Assembly: GCA_036429605.1 (NCBI GenBank)
Contig: CM071591.1
Location: 2,232,001-2,296,000 of the forward strand
Direction of reading: 5' to 3'
Length of the DNA: 64,000 bases
Source of the DNA: Cladobotryum mycophilum
Lineage: Eukaryota > Ascomycota > Sordariomycetes > Hypocreales > Hypocreaceae
Under the pieces are notes generated by a model. That model searched no databases. It had not been told where the DNA came from and saw nothing but the letters and a program-made list of their open reading frames with translations. Of this stretch, positions 46,401 through 59,256 are shown in pieces; position 1 is the first letter of the stretch; every line of letters starts with the position of its first letter. A program made the translations under genes and the position numbers.

Positions 46401-49400
46401 TGATCTTTGTGCCTAGGTAGCCCAAAACATCAATAACCGTTGAGATCGTCTCTGGAGATAGCTGCAACTCGGGGTCGTCACTCCTAAAATTGAACGACCA
46501 TTCGTCTTTCCCCTTTTCATCCGTGCCAGAGCTTGCTGACACCGTCACACCAGCTCTGAAACTTCCACATGACCTCAAGTTATCTTCCCTTCCTCTACGA
46601 ATGTCAAGGCCAATGTGCCGGAGGTTCACATGCACTTCAGGGTATCTGAGAATCGGGCCCTGTTCATCGTGTTGATTTGACGCCTGCAAGTATACTTTGT
46701 CGAGTGAAAAGAGAACTTGAGCAATGGGCTCGGTCTTTGATTTTAGCGACGTCCTGGCAGCAACTTGCAGGCTAGCAAGTGTCATATGTACGATGTAGAC
46801 AAGATTCGAGGGCTGCATTTCACTAGACATCTCAGGCTGTTTCTCCTTTGAGTCGCTATTTCCAAAGATATCGCTCAAGTGCCCTTGAATAATCTTGATC
46901 TGTTGTTGTAATTCTTCAATCGCAGTGGAAACTTGCGGTCGGTTCAATGCGGTGAGCAAATTGTAGATTTCCGATGCATCTAGGCGCATTACTTCTACCG
47001 AGGATAGAACAGTAATCACATGTTCTGATTTTTGCATTCGACTTGTGATACGTCCATTTGTAGGAGGAACCTCTATGACGGAGATAGTTCGAGGCTCATC
47101 CCTCACACTTATTTGGACCTCATGGGTATTTTCCTTGATATCAAAGTCAAATATGACCTCCTTTCCATAATTGGCCGCACATGCCGCCCGCGCAACGACA
47201 CCAGAGATGTTGTAGGTAAGCGACTGCACCAGAGGAATGCTGATGCTATAGGCGTCAAGAAACATGGCGATGTTAATTCTAAAACTTGAGAGTCGATCTG
47301 CTATCTTGACTGGAGTTTCTGATCTTGGTGCGGCTGGGATCTGACTCTTGAGACGATAGAGCTGAGCGACCTCATCTCGGCAGAGCAAATCGAGGACCTC
47401 TACAAGTCCAATGGGATCTTGCTTCACAGAAAGTGTCATGCCTTGACTACTTGCTGTTGCCTTGATTGTATGGAGCGAGGCCTCCTCTGTTTCTTGAAGC
47501 TGGTGTGACAAGAATAAACTGGGCTCTCGGAACTGAGACATGCCGAGCACAACAGAATGACTCTGTAACCTTGAAGTGACTGCATCGCAATTCAACACCA
47601 AGTTTATAAACTTTGGCTCACCGTCGCTACCGTACGCAAGGGCAGATGCCTTGAGCCCATCACTCAAGATCTTCAGGCGCAGATTAATAGTCTCCAGTTG
47701 AATAGACCCTCGAACTAGTTCAACGGCGACATGGAAGGTGGATGGAGACTCTGATACTGTTTTGACTAGAGGCGTAGGTAGTTTCGAAATACTAGGACTT
47801 GGGACTTGATTCCGATTATAAAGACGCAAAATATCATCAGCTAGCACACACAACTCCCAATTCAGATTGACCGAGGCATCGCCACAGTACAAATTCAGAA
47901 CTGTGAGGGGTGCTTGCAGTTCCTCCAACTCTGGCGTACTGTCGGTGGAAGTAGATAGCTTCTTCTCCAACCTTGCGGTGAGATCCGTAAGCCCGATTTT
48001 GTTCTGCTTGGGCCCTGGATCAAGAACAAACTGAATTTCGCCAAGTCTGCAGGCGCCAAGAAGTGGGTACGACTCCTCTGGTTCATCTTTGTGATCGTCA
48101 ATACTTCCAAAAATCTTCTTCATAAGAATAGCTCGTAGGACATCATTCAAGTCCCAGCTACGCCACTGCTCAAAAGCTGCCACTACTCTATCAATAGCGT
48201 CGGGATGATCTGCTGGCGAGTCGCTCCAGCAGTCTTGCATCAAATGAGCTCTCTCAGGGTTACCCATGGCGGTCCAAATCTGGCGAAGACGCATGATCAT
48301 TTTCCAAGAGTCGAATGTTCGCAAATGCTGCGGAGCAGATCGAAGAACTGCCGAAGGGCGAACAAGGAAGGACGGGTCATTGGTTATCTGTTTGTCTTCT
48401 AGGAGACGCAGTATGAAGTACTTCAAACGATTGGAATGAGTGCTCTGAGTTTCTGTCAAGAGATGCTGTAATTCCGTCGCTATGCTTCCAGTGCGGTGTA
48501 TAAGAGAGGCAAGATATTCGATTTTGCACGAAGCAGTGCTCCCAACAATTGACCCGATGTCTGCATCAAAATAAGTAACTTCCTTTGCTCCTAGAGACAC
48601 TCTGACGTTATCTATCTCAACCAACACTGCCGCTTGTGGTTTGTGGAATGAAGAAAGACGTTCCGAGGCTGACAGTTCAGCAGAGCCCAGACGTAACTGG
48701 AGAGATGTCCTCGATTTCGCCACATCATTCTTGCAGTCCTTAGTGGTGCGTGTGACTAAAGAAACTCTAGAAAGCATCAGGTCATACTGGTCTTGTTCCT
48801 CTTGGGACGGGTCTGGTGAATCAAGTGTGGATGAGTTTAGGAACCGGATGTTAACCTTGGGCAACCTGACGAAAATATCACTGATTTCCCCGTGGGCATG
48901 GCTCTCTTTCTTTGAATCGAAAATTTCCGTCATGCTGCTCGATTGGAGAGAATCTAGTATATCCTCGGGTTCATTTGGTTGCAAAGCTGCCAGGAGCGCA
49001 TTTGCATGATGAATGAATTCAGGGGTAATGAACGCAGTGATTCCTGAAGGAAACTCGATAATCGTACTTGATTGCGCATGTTCTTCACTTAGGCTATCGG
49101 GATCAATGTCATTCAGCTGAGTCGTTATCCGCTCAAACAGCTGTTCGTCCTCTTTGCTCATTCCGGGAAATTTGGCATCGCGCGATTCCGGTCGGACGCC
49201 ATCAAGTGTAAAATGGGGAGTAAAGTATTGGCTTGAGAATGCAACGGATGAATGATCAGTGTTTTCATGGACTGAGAAGTCGCCGAGAGTACTGTAGAAT
49301 GAGGAATGACCGCCAGTCGACACGTCTCCCCTCTCTAGTGTAGGACGAGTACGCGCAGACGGAGCAGAGAGATAGTCAGTATGCTTTGACTTCATACGCG

Positions 49401-52400
49401 ATGAGCGGTTGCTGCGTGGACGCCGAATGCTGCTATTGCTGCTGGTTGTGCTCGAAAGCGAGAGAAAGGATCGCGGGCGAGTAATTCTTGGGGAGCGAAA
49501 TGTCGACGCACTTCGAGATGAGCCCTCATCGTATTCAGCCTCAGCAATGGGAAAAGGGGCAGGTGGCATGCATTGTGCAGGGGGGTCGACTACTTCTGGG
49601 ATGAAATCACTATCCACGCCCTGGAGGACAAGGAATGGAGTTCTATCCGTCCGTTGATCCTCCCGCCGAATCAGGTCTTGCTGAATTTTACGCTGTTCAG
49701 TGAAGTGATATTTTCTCCCGATGGTCGCAAGACGAATATCCGTTCGTAAATAAGCCTTTGTCTCAACTGGATGTTGCTGTTTCGACCTGTGTTTGGCTGC
49801 AGAATCCGCATTGACACATGACACTTGCACGTTCGGTATGAGAATGTTAGCGCGCTTTGAGTAATGCGAACGTGCCCAATCGTTGCTGTTGACATCTATA
49901 CTGTCCGTTGAAAGAAGAAAGGCGTTCTCTTCGATATGGATCCAGAGACGAACCGAGTGAACGGCAACACGCACAAATGTGACGTCGTGGAATATGAGAG
50001 AAGAATATGGCACCAAGGCATTCTCAACATCGTCAAACGTGAAGCCAAAAGCCGTTCCACCCTTGGCCAGAGCGGCTAAGAAATCAGCTGTACACTCTCC
50101 TGCTACTGCGCCGACTGATACATCCCAGTTGCAAAGGTATGTGGGCTCTGTTGGAGGAAGGCCAAAGGTCCGATGGCCAAACACCCGTAGGCCGTCGATA
50201 AATAGTTGGGTATTCGAAGATGACCCGCTCGGGGAGTCTAGATCCAGTTCTGAGCTACCTAGAGATAAACTAAGGGGGCTCAATTCAAGCTCCAGGTCCA
50301 TATAGTAGTTTGTAAAACGCATGTCTATCGACACGGTTGCCAATTCACATTGCACGTAGCGATCCGCTGAGTAAAGGTTCGTCGGCAATAGTATTCGAGG
50401 GTCATCTAATTTGAGCGCCAAAACCACATCAAGATCGTTGGATTTCTTGCTTGGAGGACGGGCTGCAGCTGCGGCATCTGGATTAGTCGACTGAAGTTGC
50501 AGCTGCTCCTGATACTCGTCCAGGGTTCGAAAGTGGACATGGTCGCCAAAATAGTTGTCTTTCAGCAGCATGAAATATCGCACAACGAAGCCGTAAAGGT
50601 AGATGGAGAGTGATTGGCCATGGATGTTTAAAACCAACGTATCTGTATTAGCAGGAGAAGTTGTAGCATTGTATTGATAACTTCCTGCAACGTGAAGGCC
50701 TTCCCCATGGCCGAGGTCCTTTGCCTTTGGCGGGAGGAAAGATGATTGTGTATTTGACTGAGGAGCGTGGAGTTTAAAGTATATGGTTTCGGCACGGATG
50801 TCGAAAGGTATGGCATTCCTGCTGGGTCTAAATTTGTCGAGCGGGATCGAAGTGTCAGCTGTCAGTTCAGGGCTATGGAGGATCAAATAACTATTATCGT
50901 CGAGCGCGGTCGCTTTGTCGATGATATTCTCGTCATTAACATTAAGGTAAATCTTTAGGTTTTGAAGTTTCACATGAAGATGATATATAAATGGCGTGAA
51001 CACAAGATACTCGGAAAGCGGGCCGCTCCCCCAATCATCCACCAAGTCGACAATCAGAAAGATGTGGTCTCTTAACAGATACATCTTCATTTCATCACAG
51101 ACGATGTTGAAGTACCAGTTGCGAAGAGTATTCCACTGCAGTGGGTTTGAGAGGTCGCAAGACGTCCGTAGACGTCCAGACTGCCAGAGAAGATCGTGGT
51201 TGACGCTGCTCCACAGCTCTGTGCCGGGTAAATCAACACTAAGCTGGTTCTTGAACCCTGTAGAGCTTGTGACCATGTCCATGCAGTACGTTATGCTCGC
51301 GTTTGGAGATATTTTAATCTCCAGCCAACCTGCAGGACGTAGCTGGATAGTTTCACCCTTGCTCTTTTTCGATCGGTTGCGCTGCTTGCGCTTATTAGGG
51401 GCAGTCTCGGGCTTCATCTGTGGCTCTTTTCCACGCCAGCGCCAGTTCTTGGATTCCTCCTTTATAGGAATACGCAGAGTGACTGTGTCTTCCAACTCGA
51501 TTGATATATCCATCTGGGTCGCAACTCTCCATTCCCCGACCGGGATGGGCTTCGCAAGCTTAGCATCTTTGGAGAGAGAAGGAACAAAGACACGTTGTAA
51601 ATCAGCGCGCTGGCGATCTGCCCAAGGCCCATAATTCATTGTTCCGCCCTTGAGTGAGAACTTTATGCCCCAAGCTGGTGGTTCGCTGCCATTTATGTTC
51701 ATAGAAGGATCTAACTCTCGTTGTCGATGAGCATCCCTAGTGACCCTGGTAACTGCATCCCAGTACATCTTGAAGTGAGCTTCTGGAGAGTCCAGGATAG
51801 TCTCAACGGCCGCATACTCGACAGAAGACCAGCGAGCTTTATCATCTAAATCCTGGTCATCAAGATATCTAGACAAGCCTTGCCATTGGCGAGGGCCGGG
51901 AGCATGAGACGTTGCAGTACCCACACTTGGCCGAGCATCACTAGTAAATGATTCTACAGATCCTCGCCAGTATGGCACCATGTTGCGCAACGTATTCAGT
52001 GCCCTGCGTCTTTGACGGCGAAAGGACTTTTTAGGGGCAGGCTCTGATTGTTGAGATACATTTTCCTCCCTCGTCGCACGAGAAGCCTGATCGTCCTTGT
52101 AGTCTAGATTCTCCTTCATCTCAATCACTGGATGCTCAAGACGAAAGTCAAAAAGTTGTCGATATAGGTCTACTGTTTTCGTTGCTGAGGCGTCAATTTC
52201 TCCAGACAGTGCATCCACCTTGGCTATAAGGATTGCTTTTGAATTTTCGTTTCCGAAAGCTGCGGCCGCCTTCTGACATTCGATGTGGATCGGGAAGAAC
52301 TGCAAAAGAAATGGCAACTCTTCTTCATGGTCTTTACCATCATCCTGGCTATCGGGGCTTCCAGAAGCCGCAGTAAACCAACTTTCAGCTGTCAAGGGGC

Positions 52401-53123
52401 GACGAGACTTATTATCATGCTCTGTTGCTGTCTCTTGCCGAACCCCATTGCCCTTTTCCTGGGGTCCGAGCACATCGTCCAATACTTCCCCACGCCTAGA
52501 TTTTCTTGATCGCAAACCAGTATCATCTTTCTCGTCAGATATGTTACTCGGTTGAGAACCCGGGGGTTTATTGTCGGTAAGGCCAGTAACTATCGATTCG
52601 TAGACGGGGCTGCGGTTATGAACGAACCATTCCAAGCCGACAACCTTGATGCGAATACGGCACGGGAGAGTCGCATTTTGTTCATATGCAGATCCTGAAG
52701 TATCTCCGGGATTCTCTGACGCGAAGAGATCGGCCTCCCTCACGCGACGTAACCAGTACCGCCAAGTAATATCTCCATGTTGGACACGAAATGTTTCGTT
52801 GGAGCCGTGGTACCGTAAGCCGGTAAAGAAGATTCGTCCACCCAATAGCGATACCTGGAGTGCCTGGATATTGATGTGTACGCGATAGCGGTGCCAAGTG
52901 TAGGCTCGAATGCCGTAGATGATGAGGGAGGAGAAGAGTCGGTTGAAGTAGAGCAAGAAGAAGATTGACAGAATGCCGCAGACGATGAGAAAGATGAGGA
53001 ATTCGCTAGTTGAACATGTCAATCATATGAGCACAGACAGTAGGTAAGTAGCGGCTTAATGATAACTTACAAGTTGAACCCGCGGCGCGATATACTATCA
53101 GATGCGAATTCTGATGCCTCCAT
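43438..53123 (-). CDS. csf1: Csf1/BLTP1-type bridge-like lipid-transfer protein, 3,206 residues
   Basis: Giant membrane-anchored protein of the Csf1 (yeast) / Tweek / BLTP1 family, which forms a long hydrophobic groove carrying lipids between organelles. Exon 1 (53123-53071, MEASEFASDSISRRGFNF) is spliced across a 65-bp GTAAGT intron to a single 9.57-kb exon (53005-43438). An N-terminal membrane segment (about residues 20-45, EFLIFLIVCGILSIFFLLYF) is followed by the highly conserved WHRYRVHINIQALQVSLLGG and FFTGLRYHGSNETF. The rest is repeating beta-rich segments with disordered Ser/Arg-rich inserts, for example near 49.4 kb. The length agrees with filamentous-fungal orthologs. The whole 9.57-kb exon is open, unlike several neighbours. 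The divergent neighbour is the DUF300 membrane protein, 822 bp away. Confidence 0.92.
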
Positions 53124-53945
53124 GATGACGCCTCAGTAGGTCTGCTGAAGCGAGCTGCTCGATGGAGCTCCCCCACGTTTTCCACAGTCGCAATCAAAGG
53201 ATCATCACCACCGTTTATGTGCTTCGAGAGGTCGACTATCAAGAGGAATTGCCGTGATGGATAGATGCCGGTCCAGTCCTGGACAACATTGTTTGCGCTC
53301 TGACGATCCAAGGAAAAGCTTCCTCGGTAAGCTGTCGGCGGGCTTGGCGATTTGTTGTTTCGACTTTTGAGATTCCCCTGTGATGCACTGACGTCCTGCC
53401 GCTAAATTGGTGTCCAGTGGGTACGGAGCATGCATAGCCCCCCACTCGCTATAAGATAGCCATAATTAAGGCTTTGTCTAGCACCCACTCCACTGTAGCA
53501 TCTTGTGTTCCACTGAAGCTTTAGCAGCAATGATGCACATCCCCATGGAATGCATCCCTATAATTACTAGGTATCTACTTAGGTAGATACTTTGAAGGAT
53601 AGATCTACTCCAATACAACCCTCTTTAAGGAGAAACAAAAAATAAAGTATTTCCGACCCGATGCACGGGTACCGTATCCATCCCACTTGCCCACCACCCC
53701 TTGCTTAATCTGGATTGGAGCTTCAGCCACGAGGCTTCGGTCGATGCAGCTCGAGCCTCGTCACGTTCACATCCATTTCTGTCCACACGACTGTCGTCAT
53801 CGTCCCCAGTGCTTGATATAGCAACCCCATCGGTCAATCCATCCAACCTCAGAAACCCAACAGACGAAATCGAAACCGAACCGAAACATCGCAACAGACG
53901 AAATCGAAACCGAACCGAAACATCGCAACACAACCATGACCTAAC
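53124..53945. promoter_or_regulatory. Bidirectional promoter between Csf1-like and DUF300 genes
   Basis: 822 bp between two divergent starts, with no gene in it; open frames here are short. It includes the 34-bp tandem duplication at 53858-53930 next to the DUF300 start. Shared regulation of the two membrane-protein genes is possible but not shown. Confidence 0.5.
53858..53930. repeat. Perfect 34-bp tandem duplication in the DUF300 leader
   Basis: Two exact 34-bp copies (53858-53891 and 53892-53925), each starting CAACAGACGAAATCGAAACC, plus the first five bases of a third. It ends 15 bp before the chosen ATG. The exact identity implies a recent duplication. Confidence 0.95.
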
Positions 53946-55811
53946 ATGTCCGCCGCCCGAGCTGCTGGACTCTTTCGATCCTCTTCGGAGGATCAAGCCG
54001 TCACCATCATGTCAGACTATGGAACGGGTCAGAAGTTTACACATGCCACGATTGTCGTTGCAGGTGTCGCGTCCCTGGTAGCTACGATTCTGTCCATCAT
54101 GTAGGTCTCACCTTTGTACGTTGCATTGAGTGCTGCTCTCTAAGTGCCTATCCATCACAGCTCGATATGGCTCCAGACCAAAAACTATCGCAAGCCCTTG
54201 CTGCAGAGATACGTCGTCCGAATACTGCTCATGGTCCCCATCTACTCGATCGCTTCCTTCACTAGCATGATCTCGCTAAGAGCCGCTGCTTTCGTGGACC
54301 CCATACGAGATATTTACGAGGCGTTTACCATCTACACCTTCTTTCAGCTCCTCATCAACTACCTAGGCGGAGAGCGTGCCCTTATTATCATGACCCATGG
54401 CCGAGCTCCGGTCCACCACCTATGGCCTATGCAGAACGTCTTACGCAAGGTCGACATCTCCGATCCGCTTACGTTCCTCTCTATAAAGCGTGGTATCTTG
54501 CAATATGCTTGGCTAAAGCCCATTCTTGCCTTGGCTGCCATCATCATGAAAGCAACAGGAACTTACCAGGAAGGCTATATCTCTGCTACATCAGGATACT
54601 TCTGGAGTGGCATCATTTACAATCTTAGTGTCACCATCAGCTTGTATTGCCTTGGGCTCTTTTGGGTTTGCATGCATCGTGATCTAACTCCATTCCGGCC
54701 TGTTCCCAAGTTCCTATGCGTCAAGCTTATCATCTTTGCTTCGTATTGGCAGGGCTTTTTCTTGTCGATTCTTGTTTGGCTAGGCGCTATTCCGGACGAC
54801 GTCCAGGGCTACACCCGTGACAATCTTGCTGCAGCTATACAGGATGCTCTTATTTGTGTCGAGATGCCCATTTTCGCCGTGGCCCATTGGTATGCGTTCT
54901 CCTGGCATGATTTTGCCGATAACAATGTCTCGTCTGCCAGGATGCCCTTGAATTATGCATTGCGCGATGCATTTGGCATCAGGGATCTTATCGAGGATTC
55001 CAGAGAGACTTTCAAAGGCAACAAGTATGGCTACCGAGCATTTGATTCAGGTGATAAAATTATAGCCCATGGAGATTCCAAGTCGAGAATTGCAAGACTT
55101 AGGGAAGGCATGCGATACGAACGTGGAGGCAAAGGGAAATATTGGCTTCCCAAACCAGGGGAGGTCAATTCTACATCCCCACTACTCGGATCGGGCAGGC
55201 CATCTACTGCAAATCGTGCCGATCAGCTCAATGAGAATACTCACGGAACATTCGACGAACCGGAGCTTGAGCCAGGCGACGAGGATCTTTTCGACAGGGC
55301 GCGGCAACTAGAATTTGGAGACTGGAACGTATGTTCATCTAATGCTCAGCTATTACGTAAATATCTAACAACATAACAGTACCCAGTCATCACCGCAAGC
55401 GAACCGTTGAGGGAGCGATATGCCTCTTGGGCGAGCAGCTCCGGAACAGGAACACCAACTACTCCGCTAAGCGCATCTAGATTCCCCCATAATGGCACAG
55501 CTCCCTCGTCATCAAGAAAGGGCAAGCAAAGGAGTCGAGAGCAGCCACCAGCCGTTGCAGTGAAGAAACCAAAGAAGGAAATAAAGGTTGTAAAGCACCC
55601 TGAGCCTGATCCAGCCCAACTTGGTCTTGAGCGCGAAGCCCCTATAGCCGTAAGTAAGACATATGGCTACGACGGAACTGCCGCTCCGAAGGCAAAGGAA
55701 GAGCCGACACCATGGAGCAACACAGAACAACAGGGCGAAGATGAAGAAACACCACAGTATCAGGTGCAAGATGATAGCGAGGAGTTCCGCAATGTCTGGG
55801 GCGGCAGATAG
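53946..55811 (+). CDS. DUF300/LAZ1 (TMEM184/OSTalpha-like) membrane protein
   Basis: Exons 53946-54100, 54161-55328 and 55380-55811 (GTAGGT and GTATGT donors) encode 584 residues. It belongs to the DUF300 family (plant LAZARUS1, animal TMEM184, OSTalpha-related), with about seven membrane segments in the first 290 residues. Typical signatures are visible: QTKNYRKPLLQRYVVRILLM, SFTSMISLRAAAFVDPIRD, YEAFTIYTFFQLLINYLGGE and ILQYAWLKPILALAAIIMK, then AVAHWYAFSWHDF. The C-terminal third is a soluble, charged, probably disordered tail with Lys-rich KKPKKEIKVVKHPEPDP. Plant members act at the tonoplast and affect vacuole and brassinosteroid signalling; fungal function is poorly known. A second in-frame ATG at 54009 could be the true start, removing 21 residues. 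Confidence 0.88.
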
Positions 55812-56552
55812 GCAACCTCCTCGGGGGGCGTAAATTGATGGAAGATGTGGTTGTGCGTCTATTTCATTTCACTACACTACATTTTAACATGGGGTTTAGG
55901 ACATAGCGAGGCGTTTAGGGTTGATCAGAATGAGACAAATCGGAAGTGTTGATGTGGACACGGTCTGTTACTATCTATAGTTGCAAGATTGATGAGTGTG
56001 TAAGAGTTTAGATGATGAATGAGTCGCGAGAATGAGCTCTAATTATGAACAAGAATCAATGCGACATGTCTGATTTAATTTGAATTAACGTAGTACGGCC
56101 CAATCTGCAAATCCTCTAATTCGAAAAATAGTCCTAGGTTAGTAAAGGGTAGAAAATAAACATCGGAACATTTTTTACATGTATAGTGTATGGATTCGTA
56201 TCTACTGTTTCTCCTAATTCCTCTAGATTCTTAGTTCTAAATCCTTCTCTTGTTTCTGTAGTGATGGCAAAAGGAAACACAACCAATAGACACTGGCCCA
56301 AAAGTCCTTTGCTAATCCCGGGTAAACTTATTGAAGCTATAACCTTGATGCTTCTAAGATCTTGATCATCAATACGAATCTAGAAACAGATCTTGTGGAT
56401 TACCCGATCTGGGTGCTATGAATAGCAACAGATTAATCATATGCCCAGCCGCATAGGAACAAAGGGGAAATAGCAAAAGAGAATTAATATGTAGAACGCC
56501 GCGTAATTGCCACTAGAAGGGATATTATTATTATTGTTTTATTATTATTGTT

Positions 56553-56595
<43 letters not shown>

Positions 56596-56610
56596 ACAGG
56601 AGAGAACTGA
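55812..56610. other. Convergent 3' flanks of DUF300 and GH92 genes
   Basis: 799 bp between two convergent stop codons, AT-rich, with an (ATT)n stretch and a long (GTT)n tract at its end. No gene seen. Confidence 0.6.
56555..56595. repeat. (GTT)n microsatellite
   Basis: About 13 uninterrupted GTT units just downstream of the GH92 stop codon, preceded by an ATT-rich stretch. Likely in the mannosidase 3' untranslated region. Confidence 0.95.
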
Positions 56611-59256
56611 TCAATGTGACATGTTATCTGCTAGTTTGTTGATATCAAGGGTATTCAAGCTACCAGGGCTAGGCGGCGTGAGGCCAGTGGTCCAGTTCGC
56701 CGGCGAGCTACCCAGGACAAAATCAAGAGTGCCACCGTCCGCAAAGATGTCATTCCAGGTCAGCCAGCTCTTATTCCAGGCTCTGCCGTTGACCTTGAGG
56801 GACTGAACGTAATATGCACTCTCGCTGCCGCCTTTGGTCGTAATCTTCAGCTTCTTGCCGCCGCCGAGCGAGATGATGAGATCGGAGAGCCAGGGGGATC
56901 CGATGAAGAATGTGGTCTGACCAGTCATGGGATACAGCCCAATCATGTTCCAGAGGAGCCACGATTCCATGGCGCCTGCATCGCTGTTGCCCGGAAGGCC
57001 GTTGGCGGTCGGGTGATAGTACGATTTCGCTATGAAGCGGCTGCGCTCAACGGCAAGGTCCTGTCGGTTGACAAAGTTGTAGAGATACGGTGTGGTGAAG
57101 CTGGGCTCGTTGCCCGGGTTGAAGATTGTGTTGCCGAATTGGCCGTTGCCGGAAAAGACGCCGGGCTTAAACGTCGTTTCCAGACGTTGGACAAAGGTGT
57201 CCGCACCGCCGCTCAACTTGATGATGGTCTCCATGTCGTGGTGGGCATTGAAGGAGTATTCCCACGGGGTGGCCTGGTAATAATAGTCCCTCCAGTAGCA
57301 GCCACCGCAAGAGAGAGGGTCCTGGGCGATGAAGCCGTTGGTGTTCCTGGGACCAAGGAAACCGGAGAAGCCCAGGGCCGTCATGTTGGCATTCCAATGG
57401 TTGCGCCAGTTGTGCGATCGGTTCAAGTATTTGGCCGAGTCATTAGATAGACCAAGACCAGCAGCTACGGTAGCCAACGAGAAATCGTTCAAGGAGCTAT
57501 AATATCCATTTAGCACAGGCTCATAAACAAAAGGCGACATGCCTAGAGACTCACTATTCAACGGCCCTGCTCACGGAACGCCCAAATGTGGGGGTGATGA
57601 AACCATACTTTAGCCAGTCCGGTAAAGCACTTCGCCCTTCTTTCGTTGAGCCAGTAGGGTCTCGCGAATCATTATTATTAGCAGGAGCAACTTCAGCATT
57701 CTTGACCATGGATGCATAGGCATCTTGCCAGTTCACCTTGCCGCGAACCCCCTTTACGAACGCATCGGCGAAGACATTGTCACTATTCGAGCCACCTTGG
57801 ACAGCACCGTTGGAGAACGAGGAGCGTGCGTCGGAGACATATCCCTCGTGGCGGTATATGTCAATCATAGATCGAAGGAGCTCTTCGTGGTATGCAGGTT
57901 GCAAAACATGAAGCAGAGATGTCGTGCACCGATGCTGAGCAAATCGTAAGATATAATATGTCAAAAGGGGGTTGGCGGTTTTACTCACAGTATCCCAGAA
58001 GGTAAAGATATCATCATAATAGGGCTCATCAGATTTCCAAAGCGGGTTCTCTCCGGTCTTGTTTGTTGGAAGAAGGTGCATAAAGTAAAGTGCAGAGTAT
58101 AGTTGGTTCAGCTTGGTAACATTGGTCTCCGTCGTCGTCACCTTTTGTAAGACATCCGAGTTCCAGGCGTTTCGAGTTCCCTGACGAACATCCTGTAACC
58201 GATTTTCTTTGGGTATCTCGCTATTGACGTTGGCACAAGCTTGCGCTTCAGAAATGAAGGATATTCCAACTCGAGATACTACTGATGTCTGGTTAAAGGT
58301 GAAAAGGGCTCCCAGTCGTGCTGACTTGGACTTATAACTTGTCTTGTTCGAGAATTCGACCAACGTTGCAGACGTAAAGTCCTTTCCGACGAATGTTTTG
58401 AAGGACGATGGTGCGTCAAAATATCCACAAAAGTAAACGGTCCAAGGAGCGGCATGATTCCAGCCCTAGACACATTAGCAGTTGTTATATTTACGCCATA
58501 CTATAGCAACCTATTGGGAGGCGGTTGGGTGCAATACAATGCAATATCATCCATTAGAAGTTGTGGACTGGACTCACATTATCATACATTCCAGACCCGG
58601 CGTAATAATATGATCCAGAGCTGCCACTTTTCAACACGTTAATGCTGCCACCAAGGTAATGCTGTTCAAGGCCCTGTCCGCGATAAGAGGACAAAACGTG
58701 GGAAACATCCACAAGAACGTTGAGATCTTGGGCCACCTTGGGAAAAGTGTATTGATACAAGCCGGCTTTATTCGTCGCTGCCATTTCCAGGACAGTTCCG
58801 GAGCCTAGATTGGCCCTGTAATAGCCAACCTCAGTGAAGTCGGGTTTGCTTCGAGTGTCATTGATAGCATCACTCAATGGGTTCACGACCGTGCCAACCA
58901 CTGGCATCTGGGAGACGACTCCATATTTTGGAGCACCGCCTGTACCGCTCTCATGGAGCATGGAGAAACCAGTAAAGTTTCCATTTGGCAAATAGCCAGA
59001 GTAGGCATCCGTGCCCGTATAGAGATCAGGGCCGAGCTTGACGATCCCAAGTGGTCTCGACACGCCTGGGAACGTATTCCCTCCTGCAATGGATCCGGTC
59101 TAAAAGCTATTAGATGATGCTAACTATCAAATCCTGCTCTAGCATTGATATTGCACTTACATCAGTCAAAACGAATGATGATGTGTCAGCAGTAGGAACA
59201 ACAGCTGCACCAGCCAACGATGCAGCCAAGGACAATTTGAGAAATGAAGAATGCAT
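56611..59256 (-). CDS. Secreted GH92 alpha-mannosidase
   Basis: Glycoside hydrolase family 92 enzyme (calcium-dependent exo-alpha-mannosidase, commonly alpha-1,2) acting outside the cell on mannans or N-glycans. Four exons (59256-59161, 59099-58578, 58465-57555, 57496-56611) give 804 residues, the usual length. Exon 1 encodes a signal peptide, MHSSFLKLSLAASLAGAAVV. Family signatures: GSGMYDNGWNHAAPWTVYF spans intron 2, LNQLYSALYFMHLLP, EPYYDDIFTFWDTV, RHEGYVSDA, the SRAVEYSLNDFSLATVA junction restored by intron 3, and NSDAGAMESWLLWNMIGLYP followed by FFIGSP near the C-terminus. Several N-x-S/T sites fit a secreted glycoprotein. The introns are 58-112 bp with GTGAGT or GTAAGT donors. No frameshift is needed. 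Specific linkage preference cannot be told from sequence. Confidence 0.93.
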
